From Niabella beijingensis (GTDB taxonomy: Bacteria; Bacteroidota; Bacteroidia; Chitinophagales; Chitinophagaceae), in contig NZ_JAIQDI010000002.1 in NCBI RefSeq assembly GCF_020034665.1, positions 868,001 to 932,000 on the forward strand: 64,000 bases of DNA, written 5' to 3'. The notes below the pieces were generated by a model that saw nothing but the letters and a program-made list of their open reading frames with translations, was not told where the DNA came from and did not search any database. Position 1 is the stretch's first letter, and the number at the start of each line of letters is the position of its first letter. Positions 1-9,207 of this stretch are shown one piece after another. The translations under genes and the position numbers were made by a program.

Positions 1-1200
1 TGGAAAAGGATGTTTGATAGTGTAAGAGCAATTCCTATTTCAAAAGGAGGCGGACTTTTTGTTGATAAAACGGATCTGTACAGTCTGGAAGGCCAGTATA
101 ATTTTTCGCATATTACCGGAAAAGTGGTGGATCTGCTGGTGGGCGGTAATTATAAACGGTATGTATTGAATTCCGAAGGGACCTTGTTCGCGGATTCGAC
201 CGGAACCATTCCCATTAATGAAATGGGGGCTTATATCCAGGCCAGCCGTAACCTGGGGGATATTGTAAAGCTAACCCTTGCCGGGCGTTATGATAAGAAT
301 GAGAACTTCAAGGGTCGTTTTACCCCGAGGGCCACGGCAGTGGTCAAAGTTGCCGAGAACAACAACATCCGCCTGAGCTTTCAGACGGCCTACCGCTTTC
401 CATCCACACAGCAGCAATGGATCAACCTGAATGTGGGCGGCAATACCCGGCTCATTGGCGGACAGAGCGAGTTCTGGGATTTTTATAAGTTCAGGGAAAA
501 TAAAGTGTATTACCTGAATAACCTGAGGGATGATAACCAGCTGGTGGAGTATGACTATGTAAAATATAAACCGGAAAGTGTGTCTACATTTGAATTGGGG
601 TATAAAGGATTACTGGCGGATAATCGCCTCATGATCGATGTATATGGTTACTACGGTCAGTATAAGGATTTTCTCACCCGCAGTTTACTGGTTCAGAATA
701 AAACCGGGGCCCCGGTAACACAATCAGATACTGCAAACGGAAATATTTATTCGGTGCCTACAAATATCGATGAAGGGGTAAAGACCTATGGCTTCGGGCT
801 GGGACTGGATTACCGCTTCTATGGCAATTTTACGGCGAATGCAAATGTTTCCTCCGATAATCTGAGCGACCTGCCGGCGGGATTTGTATCGTTCTTCAAC
901 GCACCGAAATACCGTTTCAATATCGGTGTGGCCAACACGGGGTTCGGACCTAAAAACCGGTTTGGATTCAGCATTACTTATCGCTGGCAGGACACATTCT
1001 ATTACAACGGTGACTTTGCCAACGGGCAGGTGCCCGGAATCAATGTAGTGGATGCACAGGTGAGCTTCAAACTCCCCGAAACCAAATCGATGATCAAGAT
1101 CGGTGCCAACAACCTGCTGAATGAATATTATGTGAATGCCATCGGCAATGCACGCGTAGGCGGATTGTACTACATCAGCTTTGGGTATAACGTGTTTTAA
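1..1200 (+). CDS. TonB-dependent outer-membrane receptor, C-terminal part
   Basis: The reading frame is open from the first base of the window, so the 5' end lies outside it; about 399 residues are visible. They are rich in alternating aromatic and polar residues typical of outer-membrane beta strands, and the protein ends in an aromatic strand (YYISFGYNVF) typical of the last barrel strand recognised by BAM. Family knowledge: a 22-stranded TonB-dependent barrel importing a siderophore, sugar or other large ligand. The substrate cannot be judged because plug and N-terminus are missing. A fasciclin lipoprotein follows 17 bases downstream and is probably co-transcribed, perhaps as a surface partner. 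Confidence 0.9.
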   Translation, partial: WKRMFDSVRAIPISKGGGLFVDKTDLYSLEGQYNFSHITGKVVDLLVGGNYKRYVLNSEGTLFADSTGTIPINEMGAYIQASRNLGDIVKLTLAGRYDKNENFKGRFTPRATAVVKVAENNNIRLSFQTAYRFPSTQQQWINLNVGGNTRLIGGQSEFWDFYKFRENKVYYLNNLRDDNQLVEYDYVKYKPESVSTFELGYKGLLADNRLMIDVYGYYGQYKDFLTRSLLVQNKTGAPVTQSDTANGNIYSVPTNIDEGVKTYGFGLGLDYRFYGNFTANANVSSDNLSDLPAGFVSFFNAPKYRFNIGVANTGFGPKNRFGFSITYRWQDTFYYNGDFANGQVPGINVVDAQVSFKLPETKSMIKIGANNLLNEYYVNAIGNARVGGLYYISFGYNVF

Positions 1201-1217
1201 TTATTAAAAACCGGTTT

Positions 1218-2519
1218 ATGAAATACATAAAATCAAAAACGATCTATAGCTTTCTGGTGCTTTTGGTGATGATAGTAACTTTTTCCTGTAATAAAGATGT
1301 GCAGCAGTTTCCCGAGCCGGAGCCGGCAGATACAAGCAGCCAGCCCGGACTGGCGGCCGCTATTGCAGCCGATGCGAATTACAGCCTGTTCAGTGAAGTA
1401 ATTAAGAAATCGGGCTATGCCGACACGCTGAATGATAAAAAACGCATGCTTACCCTGTTTGTACCAACCAATCCGGCGGTGAAAACAGCAGTGAGTTTCC
1501 TAACCGGCGGACAGGTTCCGTCAAACGCCCCGGATGCTGTGGTGGCCGGTTTCATTCAAAGCGCTGCTTTCCCGGTAGCCACGGCCAATGGACTGGTGAA
1601 ATACAATACCATTCCACAGAGTTTGGATTTGTCGGCACTGGCCGGAGGATCGTTCAATCTGCAATATCCATCCATGATCAACCCGGCTCCCAATCTGAGC
1701 GCTCTGGCGCGGCTGTCTGTTTTCCTGGCAAAGAACAATGGCGTCAATTATGTTAATAATGTGCCGGTAGCATCCGCCCGGGTGGCTGCCGGAAATGGCG
1801 GCTATTACGGCACGGCAGCAGTGGTAATGCCTCCTACACGGCTATTGTGGCAGCGCATCAGCGAGGCACCGGATCTGACCTACTTAAAAGCCGCAGTGGA
1901 ACGCGCCGACAGCGGACTTACGGCCGACGATAAAAAGAACCCCGCAAAGTCGATGGTTACCTTGTTGTCTTCTTTCGGCCCCAGCATCACCCTGTTTGCA
2001 CCAACGGATGATGTATTTAAAGCTACGTTGTATGTGCTGGCCTACCCGGCGGTACATGCCGCTATTTATGCAGAGGCCAAATCGCAGGGAGCCCCGGACG
2101 CGGTGGCTAAGGTTATAGCAGACACCCAGGCTCCGGGGAAAACACAGGAGCTGGTGGGATCTGCAGCGGTATTCAGTAACCCGCTTTTATACCCTGTACT
2201 TACTGCCGAAAAGGTAAAAGGACTGCTGGCTTATCATATACTGGGAAGCACGGTGTTCCTGAGTCATTTTCCGGCTGCAGAAACAGAAATACCCACATTG
2301 CTGAGTCTTGCCCTGGGGGCAGCGGCGCCCAAACTAAAAGTTAAAGCCACCTTTAACGGAGGGGTGGCCACCGCCCTCACGGTGAAAGGAGCGGTTAATC
2401 CAACAGCCGCCCATGTTATGTATAACCCCACACCGGAGCCCAACGGATCAAGCGACCAGTACTATTTGAATGGAACATTGCATAAGATCGACCAGATATT
2501 ACTGCCCTTGAGCTTTTAA
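1218..2519 (+). CDS. Fasciclin (FAS1) domain lipoprotein
   Basis: 433 residues. The N-terminus is a lipoprotein signal ending in a lipobox (TFSC, Cys24), so the protein is predicted to be anchored in the outer or inner membrane. Two FAS1-like regions are visible: one at about residues 50-200 (LTLFVPTNPAV) and one at about 250-430 (ITLFAPTDDVF, AYHILGSTVF, and LNGTLHKIDQILLP at the end). FAS1 modules are adhesion or ligand-binding folds. It lies directly after a TonB-dependent receptor, which suggests a shared transcript and a cell-surface accessory role; the ligand is unknown. Confidence 0.85.
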   Translation: MKYIKSKTIYSFLVLLVMIVTFSCNKDVQQFPEPEPADTSSQPGLAAAIAADANYSLFSEVIKKSGYADTLNDKKRMLTLFVPTNPAVKTAVSFLTGGQVPSNAPDAVVAGFIQSAAFPVATANGLVKYNTIPQSLDLSALAGGSFNLQYPSMINPAPNLSALARLSVFLAKNNGVNYVNNVPVASARVAAGNGGYYGTAAVVMPPTRLLWQRISEAPDLTYLKAAVERADSGLTADDKKNPAKSMVTLLSSFGPSITLFAPTDDVFKATLYVLAYPAVHAAIYAEAKSQGAPDAVAKVIADTQAPGKTQELVGSAAVFSNPLLYPVLTAEKVKGLLAYHILGSTVFLSHFPAAETEIPTLLSLALGAAAPKLKVKATFNGGVATALTVKGAVNPTAAHVMYNPTPEPNGSSDQYYLNGTLHKIDQILLPLSF

Positions 2520-2541
2520 TCAACAATATTCCCGATATGAA

Positions 2542-2572
2542 AACAGGGGGTGTCTTATTGATGCCCCCTGTT
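2542..2572. terminator. Hairpin terminator between convergent genes
   Basis: A perfect 9-bp stem (AACAGGGGG / CCCCCTGTT) with a 13-base loop lies between the fasciclin gene and the convergent SDR gene. The downstream T content is modest on both strands, so it may serve both directions. Confidence 0.6.
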
Positions 2573-2593
2573 GCATTGAACCTCGACAGGTAT

Positions 2594-3421
2594 TTATGGG
2601 GAAGTTAGTACAGGTGTGGAAACAGGAGCAGGATCCGGTGAAACCCTTGGCCGGTAGATGTTTGCGGCGATCCGCTCCGTAACGGTCTTCGGAAAGAATT
2701 TTGGCAGTACTGCATTGAGCTGGTTGATAAAGCCGGGGATGATCTCCGCCCGTTTTTTAAACAATCCCCGTACAGCGATCCGTGCTACCCGCTGCGGGCT
2801 CATGTTAAAACGGTCGGCGATCTTCCGGGTGTGAAGCTGCATGCCCGCCCGGTTCACAAAATCTGTATCCGTGCTGCCGGGGCTGAGGCAGCTTACAGAG
2901 ACCGGAGACCCTTTCAGCTCCTGCCGCAGACTGCGCGTAAACGATAACACAAAGGCCTTGGAAGCCGCGTAAATTGAAAGATAAGGTACCGACTGATAAC
3001 TGGTAGTACTTCCAACATTTAACAGGTAGGCGCTGGGCCGGGCTTTTAAAACCGGCAGGAACCAATGTGCGATGCGCAGCTGGGCTTTTACGTTCACATC
3101 AATAATGTTCAGCTGTTGCTCCAGTCCCAGTTTTTCAAAATCCCCGTTCAGGCCATAGCCGGCATTATTGATCACGATCTGCAGATGGGGATGATAATAA
3201 GTGGTTTGCCGGTAAATGTATTCAGCGGCGTTCCTATCTGAAAGGTCAAGGGTGATCGCTCTTACCACGATCTCATAATCTCTTATCAGCCGGGCGGTAG
3301 TGGCTTCCAGCTGTTCTTTGTCACGGTCTGCCAGGATCAGCTGGTATCCTCTTGAGGCCAGTTCTTCCGCGAGTGCGCGTCCGATGCCTTTTGCAGCTCC
3401 GGTTATTAATGCATATGCCAT
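2594..3421 (-). CDS. SDR family NAD(P)-dependent dehydrogenase
   Basis: 275 residues, the classical short-chain dehydrogenase length. The Rossmann glycine motif TGAAKGIG is at residues 7-14, NNAG at 85-88, and the active-site Ser138, Tyr151 and Lys155 (YAASK) are in place. Family knowledge: oxidation or reduction of a hydroxyl/keto group with NAD(P)H. The C-terminal extension ends in a Pro/Thr-rich tail. It follows the PhyH dioxygenase gene by 68 bases on the same strand, so the two probably form one unit acting on the same, perhaps lipid-like, substrate; that substrate is inference. The substrate cannot be read from sequence. Confidence 0.88.
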   Translation of the reverse strand: MAYALITGAAKGIGRALAEELASRGYQLILADRDKEQLEATTARLIRDYEIVVRAITLDLSDRNAAEYIYRQTTYYHPHLQIVINNAGYGLNGDFEKLGLEQQLNIIDVNVKAQLRIAHWFLPVLKARPSAYLLNVGSTTSYQSVPYLSIYAASKAFVLSFTRSLRQELKGSPVSVSCLSPGSTDTDFVNRAGMQLHTRKIADRFNMSPQRVARIAVRGLFKKRAEIIPGFINQLNAVLPKFFPKTVTERIAANIYRPRVSPDPAPVSTPVLTSP

Positions 3422-3489
3422 AAATATCTGGTTATTTGCAGGGTTTAAAAAACGGTTTTTCAGGAATAATGCGGGATCCCGATCACAGG

Positions 3490-4365
3490 TTACCCGTTTA
3501 TTTCCGGTACCAGCGGCAAAGCCGGTGTGGATACTTTTTTTTGTTTTCTTTTTGTGAACAGCTTTATCCCGGCGATCTGGTGATAAAAGGGCGTGGCACT
3601 TGCCGCGTGCTTGGGCCGGTAGGCGCCTGTGATGACGGGTATGTACATGACCCGTCTCCGGCTTTTCTCTCCGGTAAAAGGCGCTTGTTGTACCCGGTGC
3701 CAGAGCCGGCCGTCATGAATGGTAAGGTCGCCGGCGTCGATGGCAAAACCTGCTTCTCTTTTGTCGGGAGTATGATCTATAAAGTATCTTTTCCGGAACA
3801 GCAATGTCCACAATCCTTTATTATGCGTACCGGGCAGCACGCGTAACCCTCCATTTTCATAAGGGCAGTCGTCCAGGTGCAGCCCTACATTGAGCATCGG
3901 CCGTATACGCGAGCCCAGGAACAGGTCCCGGGGACTATCTGTATGCCAACCCAGTTTTGAAAAGTTGCTGTCTTCAGCATTAACATAATGGTTCACTACC
4001 AGGCCGTCTTTTTCTGTTTCGCCGATGCGGGCTTCATAGGGCGCCAGCAATGTGGTTAGGGCACCAAGGGCATCACTTTTCAGAAAATTACTCAGCACCG
4101 GGCTGAATTGAGAGGCAAAAGCGATCCGCTGGATGATCGGGCGGCCGTCGGTATCAGTGCCGTATTTAAGCGGAATCCCGTTTACCCTGGTGATATGATG
4201 TCGGATAAGGTAGTTCTCCACTTCCCGCACTTCCTGTAAAAACTGGGTGACAGTACTGTTGGAAACAAAGTTTTTGAAATGGAGTACACCGGTTTTTGCA
4301 AAATAGGCGCGGTGCAGTGAATGGATCTGACCTGTAAAGACAAAGGATTGTATTGGTATATTCAT
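3490..4365 (-). CDS. Phytanoyl-CoA dioxygenase (PhyH) family protein
   Basis: 291 residues. The Fe(II) ligands of the double-stranded beta-helix are visible: H141-T-D143 and a distal histidine, probably H223 in the segment around LWHRVQQ; a following Arg cluster (about residue 236) could bind 2-oxoglutarate. The family hydroxylates lipids or small molecules using O2 and 2-oxoglutarate. It is the promoter-proximal gene of a two-gene unit with the SDR dehydrogenase. A promoter with an inverted-repeat operator lies at 4553-4603, giving a leader of about 200 bases. The same operator occurs before the desaturase unit near 51.9 kb, suggesting co-regulation. Substrate unknown. Confidence 0.82.
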   Translation of the reverse strand: MNIPIQSFVFTGQIHSLHRAYFAKTGVLHFKNFVSNSTVTQFLQEVREVENYLIRHHITRVNGIPLKYGTDTDGRPIIQRIAFASQFSPVLSNFLKSDALGALTTLLAPYEARIGETEKDGLVVNHYVNAEDSNFSKLGWHTDSPRDLFLGSRIRPMLNVGLHLDDCPYENGGLRVLPGTHNKGLWTLLFRKRYFIDHTPDKREAGFAIDAGDLTIHDGRLWHRVQQAPFTGEKSRRRVMYIPVITGAYRPKHAASATPFYHQIAGIKLFTKRKQKKVSTPALPLVPEING

Positions 4366-4552
4366 TTGTTTTTTATTTTATATGATAATAGTGATGCAAA
4401 TGCAACAGATGCGGGGAGCAATACCGGAGTATTCCGGTGGCAGGCAACAGGAGGGGTCAACAACAACAACCGGCAACAGACAGGAGCTTTCTGCGGGAAT
4501 ACAGGAAAAGACCGGGATTGTTATGTTTATGAGGATGAACCATGAAGTTTAT

Positions 4553-4603
4553 TAGTCTACTAAATTTATAGACTAAATTAGTCTATTTTTCTTTTAATCC
4601 AAA
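4553..4603 (-). promoter_or_regulatory. Promoter and inverted-repeat operator of the PhyH-SDR unit
   Basis: On the minus strand, TTTG (4600-4603) is followed after 19 bases by TAATTTAG (4573-4580), a near match to the Bacteroidota -7 element. Immediately downstream of -7 lies GTCTAC-n7-ATAGAC (4555-4573 in plus coordinates), and TAGTCTA/TAGACTA half-sites recur at 4553-4559, 4569-4575 and 4579-4585. A near-identical arrangement is found at 51854-51905. Confidence 0.65.
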
Positions 4604-4738
4604 TTTTTTTTTTAACGATCGCCCTCCTGGCAGGAAAATTGCCGGGTAATAACCGGAATGAACATGTATCCCGCTGAGTTGTTTCGATTATTATAAGTGT
4701 TTGGTGGATATTTGTAACTTCTTTGCTGCGCACTGCAT

Positions 4739-4880
4739 TATTTTTGAAGCCGTTTAAAAACTGCTGACTGGCAGGCTTAAACGAATAATTACGCACATCA
4801 CAAACACAAATACTAACCAGGAAAACCCTCCATTTAAGTTAAGAGGTAGATGGAAAAGAAGTCCCTTTTGGGACTTTTTT
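4739..4880 (+). ncRNA. Candidate small RNA (about 130 nt)
   Basis: A consensus -7 element TATTTTTG is at 4739-4746 on the plus strand, and a strong intrinsic terminator ends at 4880. No convincing ORF lies between. The implied transcript begins near 4752 and could fold: CGTTTAA pairs with TTAAACG (about 4752-4784) enclosing CTGC/GCAG, followed by an A/C-rich single-stranded stretch and the terminator. No good TTTG -33 partner at normal spacing was found, and the terminator could instead serve the AraC gene on the other strand. Treat as a hypothesis. Confidence 0.3.
4859..4880 (+). terminator. Strong intrinsic terminator
   Basis: A 7-bp stem AAGTCCC/GGGACTT with a TTTT loop is followed by a run of T on the plus strand (TTTTTTG). 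On the minus strand the tail is only CTTTTCC, weaker, but it would lie downstream of the AraC gene. Probably bidirectional. Confidence 0.75.
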
Positions 4881-4981
4881 GTTTTCATACCATTCTGGTA
4901 AAGACATTTCCCGGAGCAGTTTTTGGGAACAGACGCTGAAAAATGGAAGAACAAGACCTCTTCAGGCCGGCAGTGGAGTTG

Positions 4982-5833
4982 TTATTGCAGCTGGTTCTGG
5001 TATTGCCGCGGCGACAGCCCGGTTTTTGATTTGAAAAAGAACGAGAAATGTGCCAGTTCGCGGAATCCCAGCTCAAAAGCGATCTCTTTAACTGATATAT
5101 CGGAGGCATGAATGAGCTTTTTTGCTTCCAGGATGACCCGCTGCTGGATCAGCGCGATTGCCGGCATCCTGAATTTTTTCTTACAGAGGATGGACAGATA
5201 ATTGGGGGTCACGTTTAATTGTTCGGCATAAAAAGAGACCGATTTGTGTTCCCTGAAATGCTGTTCTACAAGATTGTGAAAATGATACAGCACCGGGTTA
5301 TTGCGCAACTGGATCATATCTTCAAAAACCCGTTCTGCCTGGTGATGGACCATCGTGGCGATCAGGCTGCACCGGAGGCTGATCACATCCCAGAAGACCG
5401 GTTGGGCACCAAGCTCTTTCTGGATCAGCAGGAATTCTGCCACCACTTTCCGGAATACCTCCGGCTCCAGGTTGATGACTGAATGCTGGTTGTACCGGGC
5501 AACTGAAAAGGAAACGGATGCGGCGGCCCGTTCGAACAGGTGTTTTCCGATGATCAGCTTATGACCAAGCGTTTCCGTTCCCAGATCCCATTTATGGATC
5601 TGCCCCGGGAAAAGAATATGGATCTGCGAACTGTTTACTTTATGATCAATAAAATCGATGGAATGAATGCCGCTGCCTTTTTCAAAAAGCAGGAGTACAA
5701 AAAAATCGTGGGAATGCGGTTTTTCGATGCTGCTTGCCCCGTCAAACCGGTGATAAATAACACTATCCTTCATTTCAGGGGTTTCCTGAAACGTATTCAA
5801 TTCCAGTTTGGGGTACAGACCTTTGGATTTCAT
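4982..5833 (-). CDS. AraC family transcriptional regulator
   Basis: 283 residues. The N-terminal half resembles a cupin ligand-binding domain (KPHSHDFFVLLLFEKG at about residues 37-52). The last 100 residues carry the two helix-turn-helix motifs of the AraC/XylS family, with FYAEQLNVTPNYLS in the first and the signature KEIAFELGFRELAHFSFFFK in the second. Family knowledge: an activator binding near promoters in response to a small molecule. It lies between the PhyH unit and a 1-kb gene-poor stretch; both neighbouring minus-strand genes are possible targets but no binding site could be identified. Confidence 0.9.
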   Translation of the reverse strand: MKSKGLYPKLELNTFQETPEMKDSVIYHRFDGASSIEKPHSHDFFVLLLFEKGSGIHSIDFIDHKVNSSQIHILFPGQIHKWDLGTETLGHKLIIGKHLFERAAASVSFSVARYNQHSVINLEPEVFRKVVAEFLLIQKELGAQPVFWDVISLRCSLIATMVHHQAERVFEDMIQLRNNPVLYHFHNLVEQHFREHKSVSFYAEQLNVTPNYLSILCKKKFRMPAIALIQQRVILEAKKLIHASDISVKEIAFELGFRELAHFSFFFKSKTGLSPRQYQNQLQ

Positions 5834-6879
5834 ATTTTTTGACGCGTTTTCTATTTCGGGCTACCTCGGAGGTACCCGATAGATTTAAAATTGCTTGCGA
5901 TAAAAATGGTTGTTGTCTGGTGAACCGCTCCAATTTTAATGCTTTGCCAGGCACAATTATCCCTAAACAGCCCATACGGTCTCTGATCACGTCGTTTACG
6001 TCTGATCCCGATCTGTACAATGCTGAATGAATGGCCTGCCAATTGATTGGCCCCGTAGCCCCGGCATTTCATTACTGGCAGAACACAAAGAAGTGTCCAG
6101 GTCCAGATAAAAGGGAATGCCGGCAGCAGCCTGATACGGTGATTAAAAATGAATACCCAATAACAGCGGCTAACAGGGAAAAACCAACCAGCAAAGCAAT
6201 GCTGTCTGCATTTTACTAAAACTGCAGTTTAGTGTGCCGTCGGAATTTCCGTTTCAGCCTTTGGTTGCACAGTATCTGTATTTACAAATACGTTCCATCT
6301 TTTAAAACTTACTATCAAAATGGTCGTTGTTCGTTTGTGTAACCGTGCTCCAATTTACAACCAGTTGTCCTACACTAAGCTTTGCTATTATCGTGCCAAA
6401 GCTTACTAAAAAACAGGCTCGCCGTTTAACAGTATAAGCGTCCGCAAGGCCGGGGAAACCGCAACAGAAACGAAGCCTGCCGGAGCTTCCCGATGACCGG
6501 TAACGGAGCGGAGCTGCGGTGGTCTGCCCTGGTCCCTTCCCATAGCTTAATCGTTTAAAAATTAACCATTTCGCATTGGAAGGGAGAAATCCCGGTTGCG
6601 GAGCGACCACCCGCCTTATGCAGGTTGCCTGCCTGCGTCCCTGCTGCTACTGGCAGACAAAACTAACCGCTTTATGAATGTATATTTTAGACCGGGAAAT
6701 GATAATTAGAAATAACCTAACACTTTTAATGATTTGTACCATACCGGAGGCAGGGGGAAGCAGTATCCTGTCTGGATTGCGGGATTAACCGGACGTAAAC
6801 AGCACAGGCGGATAAAACAAAAGCTGTTCATTTAATGAACAGCTTTTGACAATTTTAACTTGACTTTTAAGAGAACGGA
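5834..6879. other. Gene-poor stretch with a diverged repeat pair
   Basis: No convincing gene is visible in this 1-kb stretch. Two segments, about 5895-5940 and 6310-6360, resemble each other (both contain AAAATGGT, GTTGT and CTCCAATTTTA-like strings in the same order), suggesting an old duplication or remnants of one element. A 12-bp palindrome AAACTGCAGTTT is at 6219-6230. The open frames here lack start context and family resemblance. The 3' end holds the terminator of the next minus-strand gene. Confidence 0.5.
6818..6848 (-). terminator. Terminator of the coiled-coil membrane protein gene
   Basis: A near-perfect 31-base palindrome (CAAAAGCTGTTCATT and its complement) lies 31 bases beyond the stop codon of the minus-strand gene and is followed on that strand by TTTTAT. 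Confidence 0.85.
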
Positions 6880-7878
6880 CTATCCGAATATTCCTTTTCT
6901 TAGATTGCGGATACCTTCGCCGATTTTAAATCCGTTATGGTATACTTCAATTTTATAGTCGCCATGCGTAAATCCATCAGGGTTGCGGATCGGGAAAGAT
7001 ACACCCTTGCGTGTTCCCTGCTCGTACTCAACCGGTACTTTGGCGGTGAAATTACGGTCACCATCCTGACGGGTGGTCATGGAGCCGGAAGACAGCTGTG
7101 TGTTCTGAACTACCTGGCCCTTGGGATCGGTTACCACTACATAAAGATCAGCGGGTCCGGAAGTAGTGATCCTGTTTTCCACATTAAAGGCTACCCGCAG
7201 CATATCTACCCGGCGTGCAAAAGCCGTTTGTTTTTCCTTTCCGTTTTTCTTTTCTTTCAGAGGAGTGATGGACATGCCAGATGCAGAGAGCGTACTTCCA
7301 ACGTCTACGGTGCTGGCGAGCTCATCATTTTCCTTGGATCTGGTGTCCAGGTTCTGGCTGAGAATATCCTTCTCTGCTGTAAGATGGGTATTCTTTGCTG
7401 TAAGCTCCATATTTTCTCCTTTCAGCTGTGCTACCTGTGATTCCAGGCGACCGATCTGACCATTTAATTCACCGATCAGGTGGCGCGCTCTCTGAAGATC
7501 AGAAGCGGTAGCTTTCTTGTCATTGAGGATCCGGCTGATTTCAGATTTACGGTCATCAATTTCTTTCTGTAATGCGGTCTTTTCACCCTGCAGACTGTTA
7601 TTGGCCCCTGTAATGGAATCCAGGCGCATTTCAGCAAGGTTGAACATTTGTCTTAAGGAATCAGATTCCGACATTGCAGTGGCAACCTCTGTGTTGCTGG
7701 GTTCTGCAGTGCCTGATCCGCCGGGCGCATTTTTGCTCCAGAGGATATATCCCCAGGTGCCCAGCAGTGCGGCAACCAATAAGCCGATCAACACATTCCT
7801 GCCTGTGTTATTATTCGGGTTGCGTGAAGGGGAACCAGTTGTTTGAGAAGAAGCGGAAGGGTAATTCGTATTTGCCAT
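6880..7878 (-). CDS. Membrane-anchored coiled-coil protein of unknown function
   Basis: About 332 residues from the ATG giving MANTNYPSAS; ATG 7884 is an alternative two codons upstream. A polar Ser/Asn/Thr-rich N-terminus is followed by one transmembrane helix (about residues 27-47, VLIGLLVAALLGTWGYILW), a long coiled coil (about 65-190, heptad-rich with KDILSQNLDTRSKENDEL) and a C-terminal beta-rich domain of about 110 residues (RVAFNVENRITTSGPADLYV, ending in NLRKGIFG). I do not recognise the family by name. The layout suggests a bitopic envelope protein with a periplasmic domain. A strong terminator follows; holA is divergent. Confidence 0.75.
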   Translation of the reverse strand: MANTNYPSASSQTTGSPSRNPNNNTGRNVLIGLLVAALLGTWGYILWSKNAPGGSGTAEPSNTEVATAMSESDSLRQMFNLAEMRLDSITGANNSLQGEKTALQKEIDDRKSEISRILNDKKATASDLQRARHLIGELNGQIGRLESQVAQLKGENMELTAKNTHLTAEKDILSQNLDTRSKENDELASTVDVGSTLSASGMSITPLKEKKNGKEKQTAFARRVDMLRVAFNVENRITTSGPADLYVVVTDPKGQVVQNTQLSSGSMTTRQDGDRNFTAKVPVEYEQGTRKGVSFPIRNPDGFTHGDYKIEVYHNGFKIGEGIRNLRKGIFG

Positions 7879-8071
7879 AATCATCAAAATTTAAATAGTT
7901 TTTTTAGTGTATGAATCAAATTTTATCGGCACTTATATATAAAAAATATAGGTATGTGTTTCGTATCAATTACGAATCTAAACACAAATTATGCCAAACG
8001 ACTTTTTTGCCCGGGACATATGCGTATTTATATAATATTTACAAATTGTTAAAAATCCTATCTTGCGGATT

Positions 8072-9067
8072 ATGAGCGTGGAAAAAATTATCGGGGAGTG
8101 GAAGAAAAAAACATATAAACCAATTTATTGGCTGGAAGGGGAGGAGGACTATTACATCGACCAGCTGGTAGGTTATGCAGAACAGCATATACTGACTGAA
8201 AGCGAGGCCTCTTTTAACCTGGCGATATTTTACGGACGGGACGCTGCATGGGCGGACATTGTAAATGCCTGCAGAAAGTACCCGATGTTCTCTGATAAAC
8301 AGGTGGTGATCCTTAAGGAAGCACAACAGCTGAAGGAGATTGAGAAACTGGAAGCTTATTTTAACCAGCCCCTCACTTCAACGATCTTTATCGTGGCCTA
8401 TAAGGAAAAAAAGCTGGACGCCCGTACAAAGTTTGCAAAACTGGTAAAGGAACGCTCCGAGTTCCTGACCACAAAAAAAATATACGACAGTGCCCTGCCC
8501 GAATGGGTGAACAGCTATGTAACAAAACTGGGCTACACGATTTCGCCCAAAGCCACCATGCTGCTGGTGGATCATATTGGAAATGATCTGGCAAGGATCG
8601 AGAACGAGATCCAGAAGATACTGATCAACCTAAAAACACGCACCGCTATTACAGAAGAAGACGTAGAGAACTTTGTAGGGATCAGTAAGGATTTTAACAT
8701 CTTTGAGCTGCAGACGGCCATAGCCGCCCGGGATCTTGCGAGGGCCGTACGCGTGATCCAGTATTTTGGGGATAATCCCAAAGCGGCACCCATCCAGCTG
8801 ATATTGCCTTCCCTGTATTCCTTCTTCAGCAAGGTTTTTATGATCTTCGGCGCCTCCGGGGCGGATGATGCCATCGCAAAACAAATTGGTGTGAACAGCT
8901 TCTTTTTTAAGGGATATGCACAGGCCTCAAAGACCTATGGCTATGAAGGTGTGGAAAGGATCCTGCTGCTGCTGCATCAATACAATCTGAAAAGTATAGG
9001 GATCAATGCATCCAGGATCGACGATGCAGCACTGTTAAAAGAGATGGTGGTGAAGATAATGATGTAG
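8072..9067 (+). CDS. holA: DNA polymerase III subunit delta
   Basis: 331 residues, the usual length. ATG 8072 (MSVEKIIGEW) is preferred over an in-frame TTG nine bases upstream. The sequence fits the delta fold: a degenerate AAA+ N-terminus (YWLEGEEDYYIDQLV at about residue 19), PEWVNSYVTKLG and a central LLVDHIGNDLARIENEIQKI, then the helical collar (FNIFELQTAIAARDLARAV). Delta opens the beta clamp in the clamp loader. It is transcribed divergently from the coiled-coil protein gene. No unusual features apart from the standard divergence of this subunit. Confidence 0.92.
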   Translation: MSVEKIIGEWKKKTYKPIYWLEGEEDYYIDQLVGYAEQHILTESEASFNLAIFYGRDAAWADIVNACRKYPMFSDKQVVILKEAQQLKEIEKLEAYFNQPLTSTIFIVAYKEKKLDARTKFAKLVKERSEFLTTKKIYDSALPEWVNSYVTKLGYTISPKATMLLVDHIGNDLARIENEIQKILINLKTRTAITEEDVENFVGISKDFNIFELQTAIAARDLARAVRVIQYFGDNPKAAPIQLILPSLYSFFSKVFMIFGASGADDAIAKQIGVNSFFFKGYAQASKTYGYEGVERILLLLHQYNLKSIGINASRIDDAALLKEMVVKIMM

Positions 9068-9099
9068 GTGCTGATCGCTGAATTCTCAATTCCAGTTCT

Positions 9100-9207
9100 C
9101 AGGATCCGATCAGGTAAAAAGTGAGTAGCAAAAGGTCTCAGCTAACGGCTGAACGCTGACAGCTGATTGCCGAAATCTCGGGTCTCGATTCTCAATTTCA
9201 GTTCGTC
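9100..9207. repeat. Low-complexity intergenic repeat, copy 1
   Basis: Between holA and metZ: phrases such as AAAAAGTGAGTAGCAAAAGG, GCTAACGGCTGAACGCTGAC and GATTCTCAATTTCAG, variations on short words (CTGACGGCTGA, AAATCTCAATTCTCA). The same words in the same order recur at 10990-11104. Confidence 0.6.

Noticed and set aside
6302..6610. A 102-codon minus-strand frame in the gene-poor stretch
   Set aside because: Composition is not protein-like, no ribosome-binding context, no family motif; kept only as part of the non-coding description.
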